Source: Prorocentrum cordatum
Lineage: Eukaryota; Sar; Dinophyceae; Prorocentrales; Prorocentraceae
Assembly (NCBI GenBank): GCA_963575745.1
Contig: CAUYUJ010016475.1
Coordinates: 28,501 to 92,500 of the forward strand
Direction: 5' to 3'
Length of the DNA stretch: 64,000 nt
Shown piece by piece: positions 1-10,379 of this stretch. The notes below the pieces were generated by a model that was given only the letters and a program-made list of their open reading frames with translations, ran no database searches and was not told where the DNA came from. A program made the translations under genes and the position numbers. The number at the start of each line of letters is the position of its first letter. Within the stretch, counting starts at the first letter, position 1.

Positions 1-463
1 GCGCAACTCTGGAGGTCAGACGGCTATGGAATGCAAGCTCATTCAGCGGACGTGATTCCAGCTCAGCTCGGAACTGGCGGATGAGCTGGGGGTTATCTGT
101 ATACCGCCACGGGGCTAGCCAAACGAGGAGGGCACGCATTAACCATAGCACCAGCCACAAGGCAGGGTCTTAGCAAAGCTCGAAACACTGGCAACATAGG
201 CGGAGAGATCAGAGCACGTCCACACAAGTACCCCACTGTCAGCTGCTCGCCTGTCACACCCCAAGACGGTGGCCCACCCAAGTGCCGTGTGCTTGGCGCG
301 GGTGACTGTGAGCTGCTAGGAAGGTGAGATAAAAGAGGTAACGCAAGGCTCGAAAGACGGAATAGTTGTGAGAACAAGGCCAGGACTGACAAAGTGCCTG
401 ACTGAGATGCGATCCCTTACCCATCCACCACCCACACCTGAGTCCCGCCACCCAACATCCTAT
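1..463. other. No gene recognised
   Basis: Only short overlapping open frames occur here and none shows protein-like composition. The minus-strand gene whose last exon ends at 464 would have its 3' untranslated region in this stretch. Confidence 0.5.
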
Positions 464-616
464 TTACTCGTGCGCATTATCAAACAGCCCTACCCCAAAA
501 CCGGGTTGGAAAGTCCATGGGGCTATTCGCTGGGCGAGTCGAATCCGACGTCGCTCTCTAGCTTGCGCACGCTTGGCAGCAATTCGGGCACGCAATTCTG
601 GTGTGAGCTCAACGGG
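464..616 (-). CDS. Putative 3'-terminal exon, hypothetical protein
   Basis: Read on the minus strand, a pyrimidine-rich stretch ending in CCCCCACAG (acceptor AG complementing 617-618) is followed by 50 codons and a TAA at 464-466. The peptide begins PVELTPELRARIAAKRAQ and continues with an Arg-rich helix, then a short aromatic tail ending FDNAHE. The composition is far more protein-like than the upstream part of the same open frame, which is Pro/Ser-rich and reads as intron. The exon may be the last exon of the zinc-finger gene at 834-2624, which lies directly upstream on the same strand, but the connecting donor site was not identified. The 'ELRARIAAKRAQARERR' pattern is a charged helix seen in several nucleic-acid-associated proteins; no function is assigned. 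Confidence 0.4.
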   Translation of the reverse strand, partial: PVELTPELRARIAAKRAQARERRRIRLAQRIAPWTFQPGFGVGLFDNAHE

Positions 617-833
617 CTGTGGGGGCGGCGGGGGACACGGAGATTGGGAAACGGGTAAAGAAAGACGGGAGTGAGAGAGCAAGATAGCCAGGGCTGACAC
701 AGTAGCCTGACTAGATCAGTGCAATCTGGAATTTTGCAGCGCGGCCTGACTGGCGCAGCGCCAGTCGCAGGCGGACTTTGAGACGGCTCAGTGGCAGCCC
801 TCTCGCTCCCCGTGGCCCGCCCGCCATGACACA

Positions 834-2624
834 TCACCCCAGCGTCGACGTCGCCCCCTCGCTGCCCTCGGTGGAGCCAGCGCGGCCGCCGCACAGCATG
901 AAGCCATCTGGCGCTTCGCGCCGTGGGCTGTGGCTGCGGCTGTGCCTCTGGCGGCGGCTGGCTGCACCTGCAACGGCATCCTCTCCTGCCTCTGCGGCGA
1001 CGGCGGCACGGCCGTGCGGCGACGGTGGCAGGGCGCCGCGGCCGCGGTGACTGCACGCACCTGGCCGCGCTGACGCTTGGCGAGCCAACGCGTCTCGCAG
1101 TCCCTGCTGGCCATCAGGGCGACGTGCACGTTCTGCAGCCTTCCTCTCAGCACGCTGAGCTGCCCTCGCTTTGCGGGCTGCCTCGGCAGTGGCAGCCGCA
1201 GCAACATCCTCCTCGGCGCTGACTGGCACCTCGACGGCGTCGGCGGCGGCGGGTCCAGCAGCGCCCCATGCCGCCCCCACGGCGGCGCCCGCAGGCGGGG
1301 GCCCCCCCTGTGGGCCGCGGGCCACAGGTGCGTCGGCCGGCACGGGGTAGGCCGCGGCAGGAGCCTCAGGCCTGGGCGCGGGGGCCACTGGCCCCAGGCG
1401 CTGGGGGGGCCCTGCAAAGGGCCGCACCTCGGGCGCAGGCGCGTCGCCATGCGCCGCTCCACCGCGCGCCGCCGCCATCTGACCCTGCATCGTCGTCAGC
1501 AGCTGCGCGAGGCCGACGAGCTGCTGGGTGAGGGCCGCCTGGCCAGCCTGCAGCTCCGCGATGGCCGCGATGGGCGGCGCGCGGTCGGGCGGCGTGGCTG
1601 GGGCTGCATCTCCCTCAGCGCCGGCCACGGGCGTCGGCGTGATGGGCTCCTCCATCGGCTCGTCGCCCGCGGGGACCATGGCCTCGAGCTGCTCGAGGAG
1701 CGTCTTGGCGCGGCCGAGGGCCTCGGCGCGCTGACGCACCTTCGCCTCCAGCTCCGCGAGCTCCTCACGCGCCCGCGCAGCCGCGGCCTCGGCCTTCTCC
1801 AGCTTGGCCTGAGCCCGCTGGACGAATCTGCGCTGACGGTCGCATCGTACGCCAGCTGGGCGGGCCAGGATGATCATGCTGAGCTGCACGGCGTACTCCT
1901 CCTCCTGTGGCCGCCTCTGCTCCAGACTCATGCCGAGCTCGATGGCAGCCTGCAGCCTCTTGCCCGTGGCGGCCGCCATCTGGTGCAGCGAGCGCCTGTG
2001 GGCCGTGAGCCCGCGCTCATCCGACGGCGGCTCGACCCAGGCTGGGTGTGCCCGCGCGTCCGACGGCAGCGCGGGGAGGATGCCGAGCGCGGGGCTGCGG
2101 CCGTCCTCATCGCCATCCGATGCATCAGATTCGCCTCCAGCAGACCGCCTCCGTCGGCCATCGCCGTCGGCGGAGCGCTGGCGGCGGCTCGAGGTCGACC
2201 TCGGCCGCGGATCGCCTCCGTCGTCCTCCGTACCCTCGTCCTCGAAGCGGACTCGCGAGGCTGGCCGCGGCCTCGGCTCGGCCTCGGGCTGACGTGCCTC
2301 GCCCTTGCCGCCGCGGCGCCGACGCCTCGAGGCAGAACGAGGCTGGCGGCCGTCACCGCGCGGGCCCGCGCGCGGGCGCGCTGTCCCTCCTCCGTCTCCA
2401 TGCATGGGACCATGCTCGGGAAGAGGGAAGCAGGTGCGGCACAGGGCGTCAGAAGGGCCGTTGAGTCCTCCGCACGACGGGCACCACCATCCAGGCGGCG
2501 GCGGCGGCACGGCCCACGGCGGAGTGCTGCCACTCTGCCCGCTGTGGCCGCCGCCCGAACTGCCCTTGCCGCTGCCCTTGCGGCCCTGGCCGCCTTTGCC
2601 CCCGCCTCCGGCTCGGCCTGACAT
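834..2624 (-). CDS. RanBP2-type zinc finger/coiled-coil protein (possible retroelement ORF1-like)
   Basis: A 596-codon open frame from the Met at 2624 (MSGRAGGGGKGGQGRKG) to a stop at 834. About residue 38 there is a textbook RanBP2-type finger, WWCPSCGGLNGPSDALCRTC (W-x-C-x2-C-x3-N-x6-C-x2-C). Then follow an Arg/Ser/Asp-rich region, a heptad-like coiled coil (QAKLEKAEAAAARAREELAE and beyond), a second short coiled coil (LQAGQAALTQQLVGLAQLL), a Pro/Ala linker and an Ala/Arg/Lys-rich segment. The frame runs upstream to 3122, but those codons lie over a repeat head at 3011-3052, so I prefer the Met at 2624. Fingers of this type bind single-stranded RNA or ubiquitin. In dinoflagellates the finger plus coiled-coil layout is common in retroelement-associated proteins, but no reverse transcriptase lies downstream in this window. 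The last ~70 residues may be intron read-through. Confidence 0.55.
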   Translation of the reverse strand: MSGRAGGGGKGGQGRKGSGKGSSGGGHSGQSGSTPPWAVPPPPPGWWCPSCGGLNGPSDALCRTCFPLPEHGPMHGDGGGTARPRAGPRGDGRQPRSASRRRRRGGKGEARQPEAEPRPRPASRVRFEDEGTEDDGGDPRPRSTSSRRQRSADGDGRRRRSAGGESDASDGDEDGRSPALGILPALPSDARAHPAWVEPPSDERGLTAHRRSLHQMAAATGKRLQAAIELGMSLEQRRPQEEEYAVQLSMIILARPAGVRCDRQRRFVQRAQAKLEKAEAAAARAREELAELEAKVRQRAEALGRAKTLLEQLEAMVPAGDEPMEEPITPTPVAGAEGDAAPATPPDRAPPIAAIAELQAGQAALTQQLVGLAQLLTTMQGQMAAARGGAAHGDAPAPEVRPFAGPPQRLGPVAPAPRPEAPAAAYPVPADAPVARGPQGGPPPAGAAVGAAWGAAGPAAADAVEVPVSAEEDVAAAATAEAARKARAAQRAERKAAERARRPDGQQGLRDALARQASARPGACSHRGRGALPPSPHGRAAVAAEAGEDAVAGAASRRQRHSRSHSPRREAPDGFMLCGGRAGSTEGSEGATSTLG

Positions 2625-3010
2625 CAGCCCGTTGCTATGGTGCGCACGCAGCCTCGCAGCGGCAGCGGCGACGCGCAGCAAGGTGCGCGACTGCGTGCGC
2701 CGCTCGCGAGCGCGCCTGTGCCAGGCGGGCTCGCGCACGCGCAGCCGGCGCCGCGCCCTGCTCGAAGCGGGCGCCCGCGCCGTCGTGCGCCCGCCCACTC
2801 TGGGGGCGGCGCACACCGCAGCACAGCAGCACGGCCGGCCCGCACGCCACCAGCGAGGGCGCGGGCGAGCGCGTATGGCCGCCGAGTCCCGCGAGGCTCG
2901 CAGGTATCCTGGATACCTGCACCCAAAAGCCTCGGGCCGGGACGGCGGCTGGTGGGTGACGGGAGGAGGGAGGAGGGGAAGGAGGAGGAGAGGGGAGTAG
3001 TGGAGGAAAG

Positions 3011-3052
3011 CGCGGCGCTGTCCCTTCAAAGTAAGGACCCAACACCATAGGC
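3011..3052 (-). repeat. Solo 'head' module of the array family, reversed
   Basis: On the minus strand this reads GGTGTTGGGTCC, then TTTGAAGGGACAGCGCCGCG, followed by a TCC-rich tract to about 2945. It matches the head of the six plus-strand array elements (at 11965, 23272, 30259, 31872, 49783 and 52211) but is not followed by a tandem array. Confidence 0.7.
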
Positions 3053-3054
3053 CT

Positions 3055-3430
3055 GCTGAGGAAAAGCTAAGGCACGGGGGCCTGTTCAAGAAAACCGACA
3101 GAAACCCTGCCAGAAAAAGCACTTGGCACCCTAGCGCGCTTCCACGTGCCGGGGGGGCACGGTGGCGGACCTGGCCCCCCCCGCAGTCCGAGCAGTTCTA
3201 TTCATAAGAGGTGTTTCGTAGGGCCCGAGGACGTTGGCCCCCCAGGCGGTTTATAGATATAGACATGTGCAGAGAGAGAGAGAGAGAGAGTGGGAGAGGC
3301 AGAAGGCGCTGCATGGATGCACGATCTTTTGTGTATATATATATATATATGTATCAAATACACACATATCTACAGATGTGCGTGTCCTTACATGCCAGCG
3401 AGAAACACATAGAAATGGAGTCGATTGCGC
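3055..3430. repeat. Intergenic DNA with GA and TA microsatellites
   Basis: Contains (GA)n at about 3271-3290 and (TA)n at about 3333-3350. No gene seen. Confidence 0.6.
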
Positions 3431-3434
3431 GGCC

Positions 3435-3545
3435 GTTCGCGCGCAGACTGCCCGCGTAAGGTCGTGTGTAAGCGCCCTCGTTTCTAGTGCTGCGTGCCGC
3501 GCTGGCGGCCCGCGTAAGCCACCGCTGAAGGTCGCTGTGCCATCG
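3435..3545 (+). repeat. Dispersed repeat, copy 1
   Basis: Shares an ordered series of blocks with 15195-15310, including CGCCCTCGTTTC, GCGTGCCGCGCTGGCGG, CGCG-AAGC-ACCGC and AAGGTCGCT. No coding content seen. Confidence 0.6.
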
Positions 3546-4067
3546 TGCATAATGCACGTTTCTCTTCGTCGCGCAAGTGGACGCTGCAGTATATCAAGAG
3601 TTCGAGCTTCGGAAGGGAAGCGCCAATAAGGCATCCACGCGACCTCCCCAGACCGCCGACGTCATGCTTCTTTCATACAGGTTTCGGCCTATATCCCGAC
3701 ACCATTGTTTTCTTTCTGAATCGTTTTTGAAGGTCCTGGGGCCTGGCGATTGCCCCCAGAATCCGAACATGTATGAAAAAACCTCCCCGGGGGTCTGGAT
3801 CACAAGGGCCGTCAGAGGCCCGCCACCCGGTGGGCGGCAGCGCGGACGGGGGAGGACCTCGGCCTCGCGAAGCGCCGCTCTGGCGCCTCGGCCTGCTCGG
3901 GGCGAGCACGCGGGGCGCGCCGCTCTGGAGGAAGGGCAGCGCCGACCGCGGCCCCGGGGGGTCACGCTCGGCGGCGGGCCGACAAAGATTGTCTGCGCGT
4001 CCGGGAGACCTTCTGCCGGGGTGACCTCCGGTTTCCTGGGCCTCCGAGAGGGGGCCAAGCTGGCTGG

Positions 4068-4224
4068 GGTCGGAGGATCGCGCGCATCGCCGATGCATCG
4101 GCGATGCGGCTCGACGTGGAGCCCGAGTTTCTCCACGCCAGTGTCGCCGCTGCATCGCCGACGTCGCCGATGCATCGCCAATGCATCGGCGATGCATCGG
4201 CGATGCGGCGCGACCCTCCAGTGG
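4068..4224. mobile_element. Small inverted-repeat (MITE-like) element, copy 1
   Basis: Left end GGTCGGAGGATCGCGC followed by GCATCGCC; the reverse complement of the right end reads CTGGAGGGTCGCGCCGCATCGCC. The interior is a run of GATGCATCGGC/GCCGATGCATC palindromes around a segment (GAGCCCGAGTTTCTCC) shared with the copy at 9039-9208. No open frame of its own. Confidence 0.6.
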
Positions 4225-4455
4225 TGCGCGGCTAGATGGGGCGTGTTCTCGCTTCTTGGCCTTCGGGGGGGTGGGGGGGGGCCCGTCGTCGGCGGGACGC
4301 GGCTTGGAAAACTTCTCCTTTTTGACCCATGGAGGGGTCTGGGGGCCGAGTTGTAACAGATCTCGGCCAGCCAGGTGTGCACCAGAGGTCGCCCTTGCCA
4401 AAGGTCACTCGTGCGTGGGGCCGAGAAGACGGGCTCGCAGGCCTTGTGGAATGGG

Positions 4456-6714
4456 ATGGCGAGGCAAGCGTCCGACGGCGACCTCTCGAACTCGAGCGCG
4501 TCCAAGTCCAAGGGCCCTGCGCTCATCGACCAGTACCTCATGTATGAGCACATCCTGCAGGAGAACAACGCGCCCAAAGCTAGGATTGTCGATCAGATGT
4601 GGTTTCGTGTGGGAGTGACTTGCACAACATGCGTCAACGTCATCGTCCTGGCCCTCCAGGCTGATTTCGATTGCTGGGAGGGCTGGTGGGACCACAAGTG
4701 TGGGAGCAGGTACCCGTTGTGGCAGCCCCTAGACGTGGGGATTACAGTTACGTTCCTAGCCGAAATGTGCATCCGTCTGTATTGTTTCAATTGGACAGTT
4801 CTCTCCGTCATGATGTCTGGCCTCGGCGTTCACCGCAGTTTTCATTTCTTGCTGCCACTGGCGGACATGGTACCTTGCGCTGACGCTGCTTCCGCCGAGC
4901 TTGCGTTTTTCAGTCCGTGTTTGGCCCTGCTGGGCGTCGGTGCATGAAAATGAAGAGGATCGGTGAGAAGGGGGAGGAGGAGGAGGAGGAGGAGGAGGAG
5001 GAGAAGAATGAGGAGCGACAAGAGGAGGCGGAGAAACGGGAGAGCGAGAACGATTGGGAGGGGGTGATAAGAGGGAAGTTGAGGGAGAGAGAGAGAGAGA
5101 GAGAGATAGAGAAGACAGACAGACAGACAAACAGACAGGCAAGGCTCTCTCGGGGGCCTCCTTGGGCCATCATTGGGGCCATCTTGGGCCCGCCTTCCTC
5201 GACTCTTCGCCAGGCCCTCTGGGGACATCATGCGACGGTGTGGCGCCACTATTGGACGGTCTCGGGTTTCGCCTGTGCTTCTTAAGATGATTATGTTGGG
5301 CCGACCCGCCGTGAAGCAAACGTCCTAGGACTTCCCAGTGTGTGCTCCATGGTGAGGGCTGTCTGGGCACCTCTTATGTCCTTGTGGGGGGGGCTGGTCT
5401 CGAGGCCTCTCGTACGGTGATTGGGGCCTCTCAGGCCGTCTTGGAGGCCCCTGGATCGTTCCAGCAGGCTCCCGTGGCTATGTGGGGCCGTCCGGGCAGA
5501 AGCTAGGTGCCGTCTTGGCTTGGTGTCCTCTTGCGCCTTCGTGCGACGTCTTAAGGGGGTCCAGGATCCCCTGAATTCCCTGGCCCCTCATCGCGAAAAC
5601 CACCCCCCGTGAGATGGGCTGGGGCAGAGGCCGATGTGTCTCACGCCGGCACCCAAGGGGTCGGCGAATCGTAGTCATCTTGCGAGCAGCTGATGTTTTC
5701 GTGCTCTCCTCAACGGGTGTGTCATCTAGTTTCAGGTTGATCAGTGCTGTTCGAGTAATACACGCTGCCACTGTCATCAAGCCATTGCGACTTGTAGGGT
5801 TCTTCCGTGAGCTCTGGTTGATTGTCAGCGGTGCCAGGGAAGTTTTGCATGGCTTGTTCTACATATACTTGATCCTTCTGGTCGTCCTGTGGTGTTTCGC
5901 CATTCTGTTCACTCTGGCTCTGGGGGGGGACGATCCCGGTGCATTCGATTATTCGAATGCTGCGTGGGACGTGGATGATTATTGGGGAGGCGTCTTCAAG
6001 TCGTGCTTCACATTGTTCCAAATCTGCTCAGGGGACAAGTGGGCAAGTTCCATTGTGCGGCCTGTGATTCAGCAGAAGCCTTCTTTCATGTTATTGTTTA
6101 TCCCTTTCTTTTGCATGTCTGTCCTGGGTCTTCTGAACGGCATCGTCGGTATCATTGTTGAGAATGTGCTTAGCACTGCCCGAGCAAACGACGAGTTTGA
6201 GACAGAGGACAAAAGGCTAGTTGATGCGATCGTCATGCAGTCACTAAGGACGATCTTCGCAGAAGCTGACACCGACGGGAGCAACTCCCTGGAGTACGAC
6301 GAGTTGGCCGCTGCCATGCAGAGGCCGAAGGTGCGGCGGCGGCTGCGGATGCTCGGGCTCCCTACCAGGGACGTGCAGCTGCTCTTCGCGATGCTCGACG
6401 ACGAGCGCAGCGGCTCCGTCCACATCGACGCCTTCCTCCGCGGCTTCTGCCGGATGCGGGGGCCGGCCATGGCGGCCGACCTGCACCAGATGTCGGTCGA
6501 CCTGGGGAGGGGCGTCGGCACCGCGCGGCGCCTCGTCGAGGGCACGGAGGGCGCGAACGACATGCTGGAGCGCCTGATCGGCCTGCTCGGCGTGCTGGAG
6601 GCGGACGCCGCCGGGCCCGACGCCCACGAGACGGACCCGGTCGTCGCCGCCAAGCGGAGGCTCGGGCGCTGCATATTGGGTGGCAGTGCAGGGGGGGGGT
6701 GGGGCGGAAGATAA
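4456..6714 (+). CDS. Voltage-gated cation channel, single domain, with EF-hands
   Basis: Two coding blocks are visible. Block 1 (Met at 4456 to about 4830) holds S1 (VGVTCTTCVNVIVLALQ) and S2 (VGITVTFLAEMCIRLYCF). Block 2 (about 5690 to the TAA at 6714) holds the end of S3 (AADVFVLSSTGV), S4 with spaced Arg/Lys (FRLISAVRVIHAATVIKPLR), S5, a pore loop TLFQICSGDKW, and S6 (FFCMSVLGLLNGIVGIIVEN). The Asp after Gly in the pore resembles Ca/Na-type filters of one-domain channels. Downstream lies one canonical EF-hand loop (DTDGSNSLEYDE) and a degenerate second one (DDERSGSVHIDA, lacking the final Glu). About 860 bp of repeat-rich intron separates the blocks and may hide a small S3 exon. An AG at 5688-5689 gives a plausible acceptor; upstream exons may exist. 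The protein would pass cations across a membrane under voltage and Ca control. Confidence 0.85.
4840..5680 (+). repeat. Repeat-rich intron of the channel gene
   Basis: Contains (GGA/GAG)n at about 4970-5010, (GA)n at 5085-5112 and GACA repeats near 5115-5140, followed by CT/GG-rich low-complexity sequence. Stop codons occur in the frame joining the two channel blocks, so this is read as intron. Confidence 0.6.
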
Positions 6715-7005
6715 GGGTCCACCTCTCGTGCGCCTTGACAGCACTAAGGGGACTCCCTGGGGGCCAACGAGGGGCACGGAAGGTGCACGTTTCTCCCCCC
6801 CCCCATTCATCGGTACGATCGACATGGGTACGGAAAGTATAGGTACGAAGACCGGCAGTATTTCTGGTTCATTTTGAACAGGACTCGCTGTCGGTGTCGC
6901 AGCGGACTATGTACATGTGAGACAGAAGGCCGTCTTCCCAGAGGCCGCCGTCGGTTCCGCACACCATTCTTTCTGTACCCCTTCCCGGCGTCCAAAATTT
7001 GCCGC
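6715..7005. repeat. Intergenic; dispersed repeat fragment
   Basis: No gene seen. Positions 6808-6868 (CGGTACGATCGACATG, then GGTACGAAGACCGGCAG) recur in diverged form at 22009-22060. Confidence 0.5.
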
Positions 7006-7009
7006 CCCC

Positions 7010-7237
7010 CCCCATTGATCGGCGGCGAGCGAGGGGGGAAGTGAGAGGGAGAAGGCCTTCTCGGAAGGCGGCTGGACTTCTCGGAAGCCCTCGCGCCCTC
7101 TGAGAAGTTTTCTGCGTCTTCGGGGAAGGCTTGGAAAATTTGTCAGAAGGCCCGAGGACTTCCGAGCCTTCCGAGAAGGCCCGCCCCCTCTCACTTCCCC
7201 CCTGGGCGCGCCGTCAAATTGAGGAACGCCCACTAGG
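7010..7237. mobile_element. Foldback element with ~80-bp arms
   Basis: The left arm contains GGGGGAAGTGAGAGG and then GGCCTTCTCGGAAGGC. The reverse complement of the right arm (about 7150-7237) contains GGGGGAAGTGAGAGG and GGCCTTCTCGGAAGGC in the same order. Outer parts of the arms are more diverged. No coding content; candidate non-autonomous inverted-repeat transposon. Confidence 0.55.
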
Positions 7238-7369
7238 CGCATGGGGAAAGCCGCCGCGAGGCAGAGGGAGGCGCGAGAGCTGCAGCGGCGCGCGCGGAGC
7301 TCGGGCAACTGCGCCCGGGTTCCCGCCCCGCGGCGGTCCGCGGGCCCCGAAGGAGGCGATGCGACGGGG

Positions 7370-7445
7370 GAGGCGTCGCCTCCTCCGCCTCCTCCGCCTC
7401 CTCCGCCTCCTCCTCCGCCTCCTCCTCCTCCTTGTCCTCCTCCTC
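7370..7445 (+). repeat. CCT/CCG triplet microsatellite
   Basis: Runs of CCTCCG and CCTCCT. All open frames across it are low complexity, reading poly-Pro, poly-Glu or poly-Arg. Confidence 0.8.
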
Positions 7446-7889
7446 CGCTTCAGCTCCCTTTGCCTCCACTTCGGTGGCCATTTAGGCTCAGAATGCCTTG
7501 TTCCGAAGGGGAACACGTGGATACCGCCATTCTGCGGCTAGCAAGGCTGGTTCCAGCGTGGCATCTGTCTTTAGTGAGCTCTTGGTGGAGCAACTCCTCG
7601 CCTGGTCAGCCCCAGGTTTCCGTTCTTCGCGCTGCTGCTCTGTCGCAGGCATTGCGCCGTTTCCTGCGTCCAGCAAACATGATTCGTTGTGCCGTTGTTG
7701 TACTCAGCGTGGATCTGGGGAACCATGGGTCAATGCTGGGTGGAAGATGTGCAGTGGAGGGCGTGGCAAGGCAGACTGTGTTTGAATGCGCAAGGTAGCT
7801 TGGCTTATGCGCAACGTGGAGCCCAAGGAACGTCCTGCCGCAAACCGCGTCCTAGGGCTGGGGGGGGGGCAGCGCGGAGACCGCTAAGT

Positions 7890-8360
7890 TTTTGGCACAG
7901 CTGCAGGCGTAGATGGCTGAATTGCGACGGCAGACGGGTACCACAGCCCCAGCGGCGGCACGCCCACACGTGGAGATCGCGTCGAGCAGCTTCTCCCGGA
8001 AGATGCGATCCTCACGGCGCAGGTGGCTGCTCAGGAGAGTATCTTTACGGCGTGTGTGGGGGCCGTGGGCATGGACAAGTTTGCACCTGACGCTCTACAG
8101 GCGAAGGCCGACCTGCTGGCGAGGAGGCGGGCGAAGCAGCCGCTGTGCTCGCAGATCCGCCCGCTTTTGCCAATATACAGAATGCGAATGCGAAGATGCA
8201 TCGGCTCGAAAGGCTGCAGCTTCCAAGCAGGAACAGCTGGTCGTTTTACAAGAGGCTGCTGGGTCTGAGTCCAAGGCCGCAGTACAGAGAGCAATCATCT
8301 TGGAGCTCGATGGGGCAGTTCCAGCGCCTTTGCAAGTCCGCGCCTCAGTTTCCTGAAGGT
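7890..8360 (+). pseudogene. Possible decayed coiled-coil coding relic
   Basis: Protein-like segments appear in different plus-strand frames one after another: MAELRRQTGTTAPAAARP from about 7913, then AAQESIFTACVGAVGMDKFA, then FANIQNANAKMHRLERLQ, then KQEQLVVLQEAAGSESKAAV. Such frame hopping without good splice signals suggests an old retroelement-type coiled-coil gene broken by indels. No family is recognised. Confidence 0.3.
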
Positions 8361-8599
8361 AATCGACGTCGGGGAGTCGGGTCGGGCGCTAGCTCTCAAG
8401 CAGCTCTGTCGAGGCCCATCGGGGATAGACTTTCCGCGCGCAGCAGACCCGCCTCAAACGATTGTGGCGTGGGGAGCCACCTCGGTTGCGCCTGAGGGTC
8501 CTGGGTCCTGACTGTGTGTAGTCGGGGGGGCCGTAGGTTTGCGCGATGTAGCGTGGGTCCGGGCGAGTTGGGCTCATGTTCTATTGGCGTCTTTCCTAC

Positions 8600-8965
8600 G
8601 CCTCCCTTTCTTTCTTATCCTACACCTCTTCTTCTTCCTCCTCCTCCTCCACTTCCTCCTCCTCCTCCTTCTCCTCCTCCTCCTCGTCATCCACCCATTC
8701 CTCCTCCGCCTCTTCCTCCTTCTCCTCCTCTTCCTCTTCCTCTCCCTCTCCTCCTCCTTCCCTTCCTCCTTCCCCCTCCTCCTCCTCCTCCGCCGCCGCC
8801 TCCTCCTCCTTCTCCTCCTCCTCCTCCTCCTCCTCCTCCTCCTCCTTGTCCTCCCCCACCCCTTCCCCCTCATTCTCTTCCTCCCCCTCCTCCTCTTCCT
8901 CCTCCTCCTCCTCCTCCTTCTCCCCCTCCCCCTCCTCACTCATCCTCCATTCCCACCCCTCTGTC
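8600..8965 (+). repeat. TCC/TTC pyrimidine microsatellite
   Basis: About 360 bp almost entirely C and T on the plus strand. The long poly-Ser, poly-Pro and poly-Leu frames across it are artefacts. Confidence 0.85.
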
Positions 8966-9038
8966 TCTTCCTCCCCCCGTCCTCCCCAGACCTCCTCGCG
9001 CCGTGATTCCAGGCCGCCCACATGGGGGGTCCGAGTAA

Positions 9039-9208
9039 GGTCGGAGGATCGTGCCGCATCGCCAGTGCATCGGGGATGCGGCTCGATGTGGAGCCCGATT
9101 TTCTCCGCACCGCCGGGACCGATGCATCGCCAACGCATCGCCGACGCATCGCCGACGCATCGCCGATGCATCGGTGATGCATCGGCGATGCGGCGCGATC
9201 CTACGACC
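9039..9208. mobile_element. Small inverted-repeat (MITE-like) element, copy 2
   Basis: The left end GGTCGGAGGATCGTGCC is followed by GCATCGCC. The reverse complement of the right end is GGTCGTAGGATCGCGCC then GCATCGCC, a ~25-bp terminal inverted repeat with two mismatches. The interior has CATCGCCGACG-type repeats and a GAGCCCGATTTTCTCC segment shared with copy 1 at 4068-4224. Confidence 0.7.
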
Positions 9209-9209
9209 C

Positions 9210-10170
9210 CATCCGCACGGACCCCATCAGGGAGGCCTCTAGTGACAGAGGTCACGGCGGGAGGTTGCAGTCTTCGGCCCCCGGGGGCCCTGCGCACGAG
9301 GCCCCGCGGGGCCGTCAAGACAGGCGGCCCGTGCAGGGCGGGGAGCCGGCCCTGGGGGAAGGGTCCGCGACACCTCGGGGGGCTGTGCGCTGCACTCTAT
9401 AGAGATCACGACGCCGAGGGGTCGGGGCCCTCCCACTCTTCACCCCTGCCCGCCTCCGCCCCCTTCGCCATGCCAGACCATGGGCGCCAGGAGAGCGCCC
9501 AGGGGCCCGCCGGCGGCGGGCCTAAGCTCAGGCGGCGGCCGGCGGGGTTCGGGCCCGATGCGCGCCGGTGTCGACGCTGGCACGAGGCACCGGAGCAGGC
9601 AGCAGCTGTCGCATGGCCTTCTCATCCCCCCTGCTCCCCCTTCCTTGCCGGCAGTCATCGGCGCCAGTCAGCGCCCAGCTGTTGCCGCGCGAGGGCCCTG
9701 ACTGTATCGTTTGTGCCATGATCCCAGGCCGCCTCACGAGCGAACTGGAAGATGGTGCGACGCGGCGTCAGGGTGTGGCGCACATGCAGCCACTGGAGCG
9801 GCTGTCCTTGCTGGCCTCGACGGGCGCCTTGCCGGGCGTGTCGCAATCGGTTACGAAAAGCAAGGGGGATCGACGCTTGCAGCAGACTGCCCCGAAGGGG
9901 CCCCCCAGCCCTGCAGGTGCACAACGGAAACAAAGCGCTTCGCCCCCCCCCCCCCCCGTGTGATGTCCGCTCAGTAAGCAAAGCCCGACCTCGCTTGGCG
10001 AGCGGCGCCCCTAGGGGGCGCCCCCGGAGGCAGTGCTTTGTGTTGAGACCGCCCTGCGGGGCCTGCTGAGGCCAGCCCGGGCCACCTCTCCGGGCTGGGA
10101 CTGCCTCAGGGCTGTCTGTCCGCAAGCCTGGGCCGTGCTAGAGGTTGCAAGAAGAAAGTGACATGAACAT
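9210..10170. other. No gene recognised
   Basis: GC-rich DNA with overlapping frames in several phases, none with recognisable motifs. A C-homopolymer lies near 9946-9957. Confidence 0.4.
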
Positions 10171-10181
10171 GAACTTCAGGA

Positions 10182-10306
10182 GTTGCGCGCGGGTTTCTTG
10201 GATCTGCGCTGGGACCCCCGACAGCGCCTCGGGCGCCGCCCATGGCGCGTTCCGCGCGCCAGGGAGGGGGGCGCAGCACCGATCCAAGAAGTCTGCGCAG
10301 ACTTCC
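10182..10306. repeat. 125-bp inverted-repeat element, copy 1
   Basis: Begins GCGCGCGGGTTTCTTGGATC and ends GATCCAAGAAGTCTGCGCAG, so the termini are imperfect inverted repeats. Related copies lie at 20840-20960 and 22513-22640. The middle carries GGCGCC-rich DNA followed by GCGC(T/G)CCGCGCGCC. Confidence 0.6.
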
Positions 10307-10379
10307 GAAATTTTCTGATCATGCAATGCGTGTTCCTCTTTCGCTAGTGTGTGTGGCGTTCCTTTCCAAACTGATGCAG

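Noticed and set aside
1077-2621. 514-codon plus-strand frame opposite the zinc-finger gene
   Set aside because: It is Arg/Leu/Gly-rich without motifs, while the minus strand carries a perfect RanBP2 finger and a coiled coil.
7468-7495. Second spliced-leader-like stretch (GGTGGCCATTTAGGCTCAG)
   Set aside because: Only about 17 of 22 positions match and it lies in low-complexity surroundings.
8576-9721. Long plus-strand frame starting in the TCC tract
   Set aside because: The first half is poly-Ser from a microsatellite and the rest crosses a MITE-like element; no motif.
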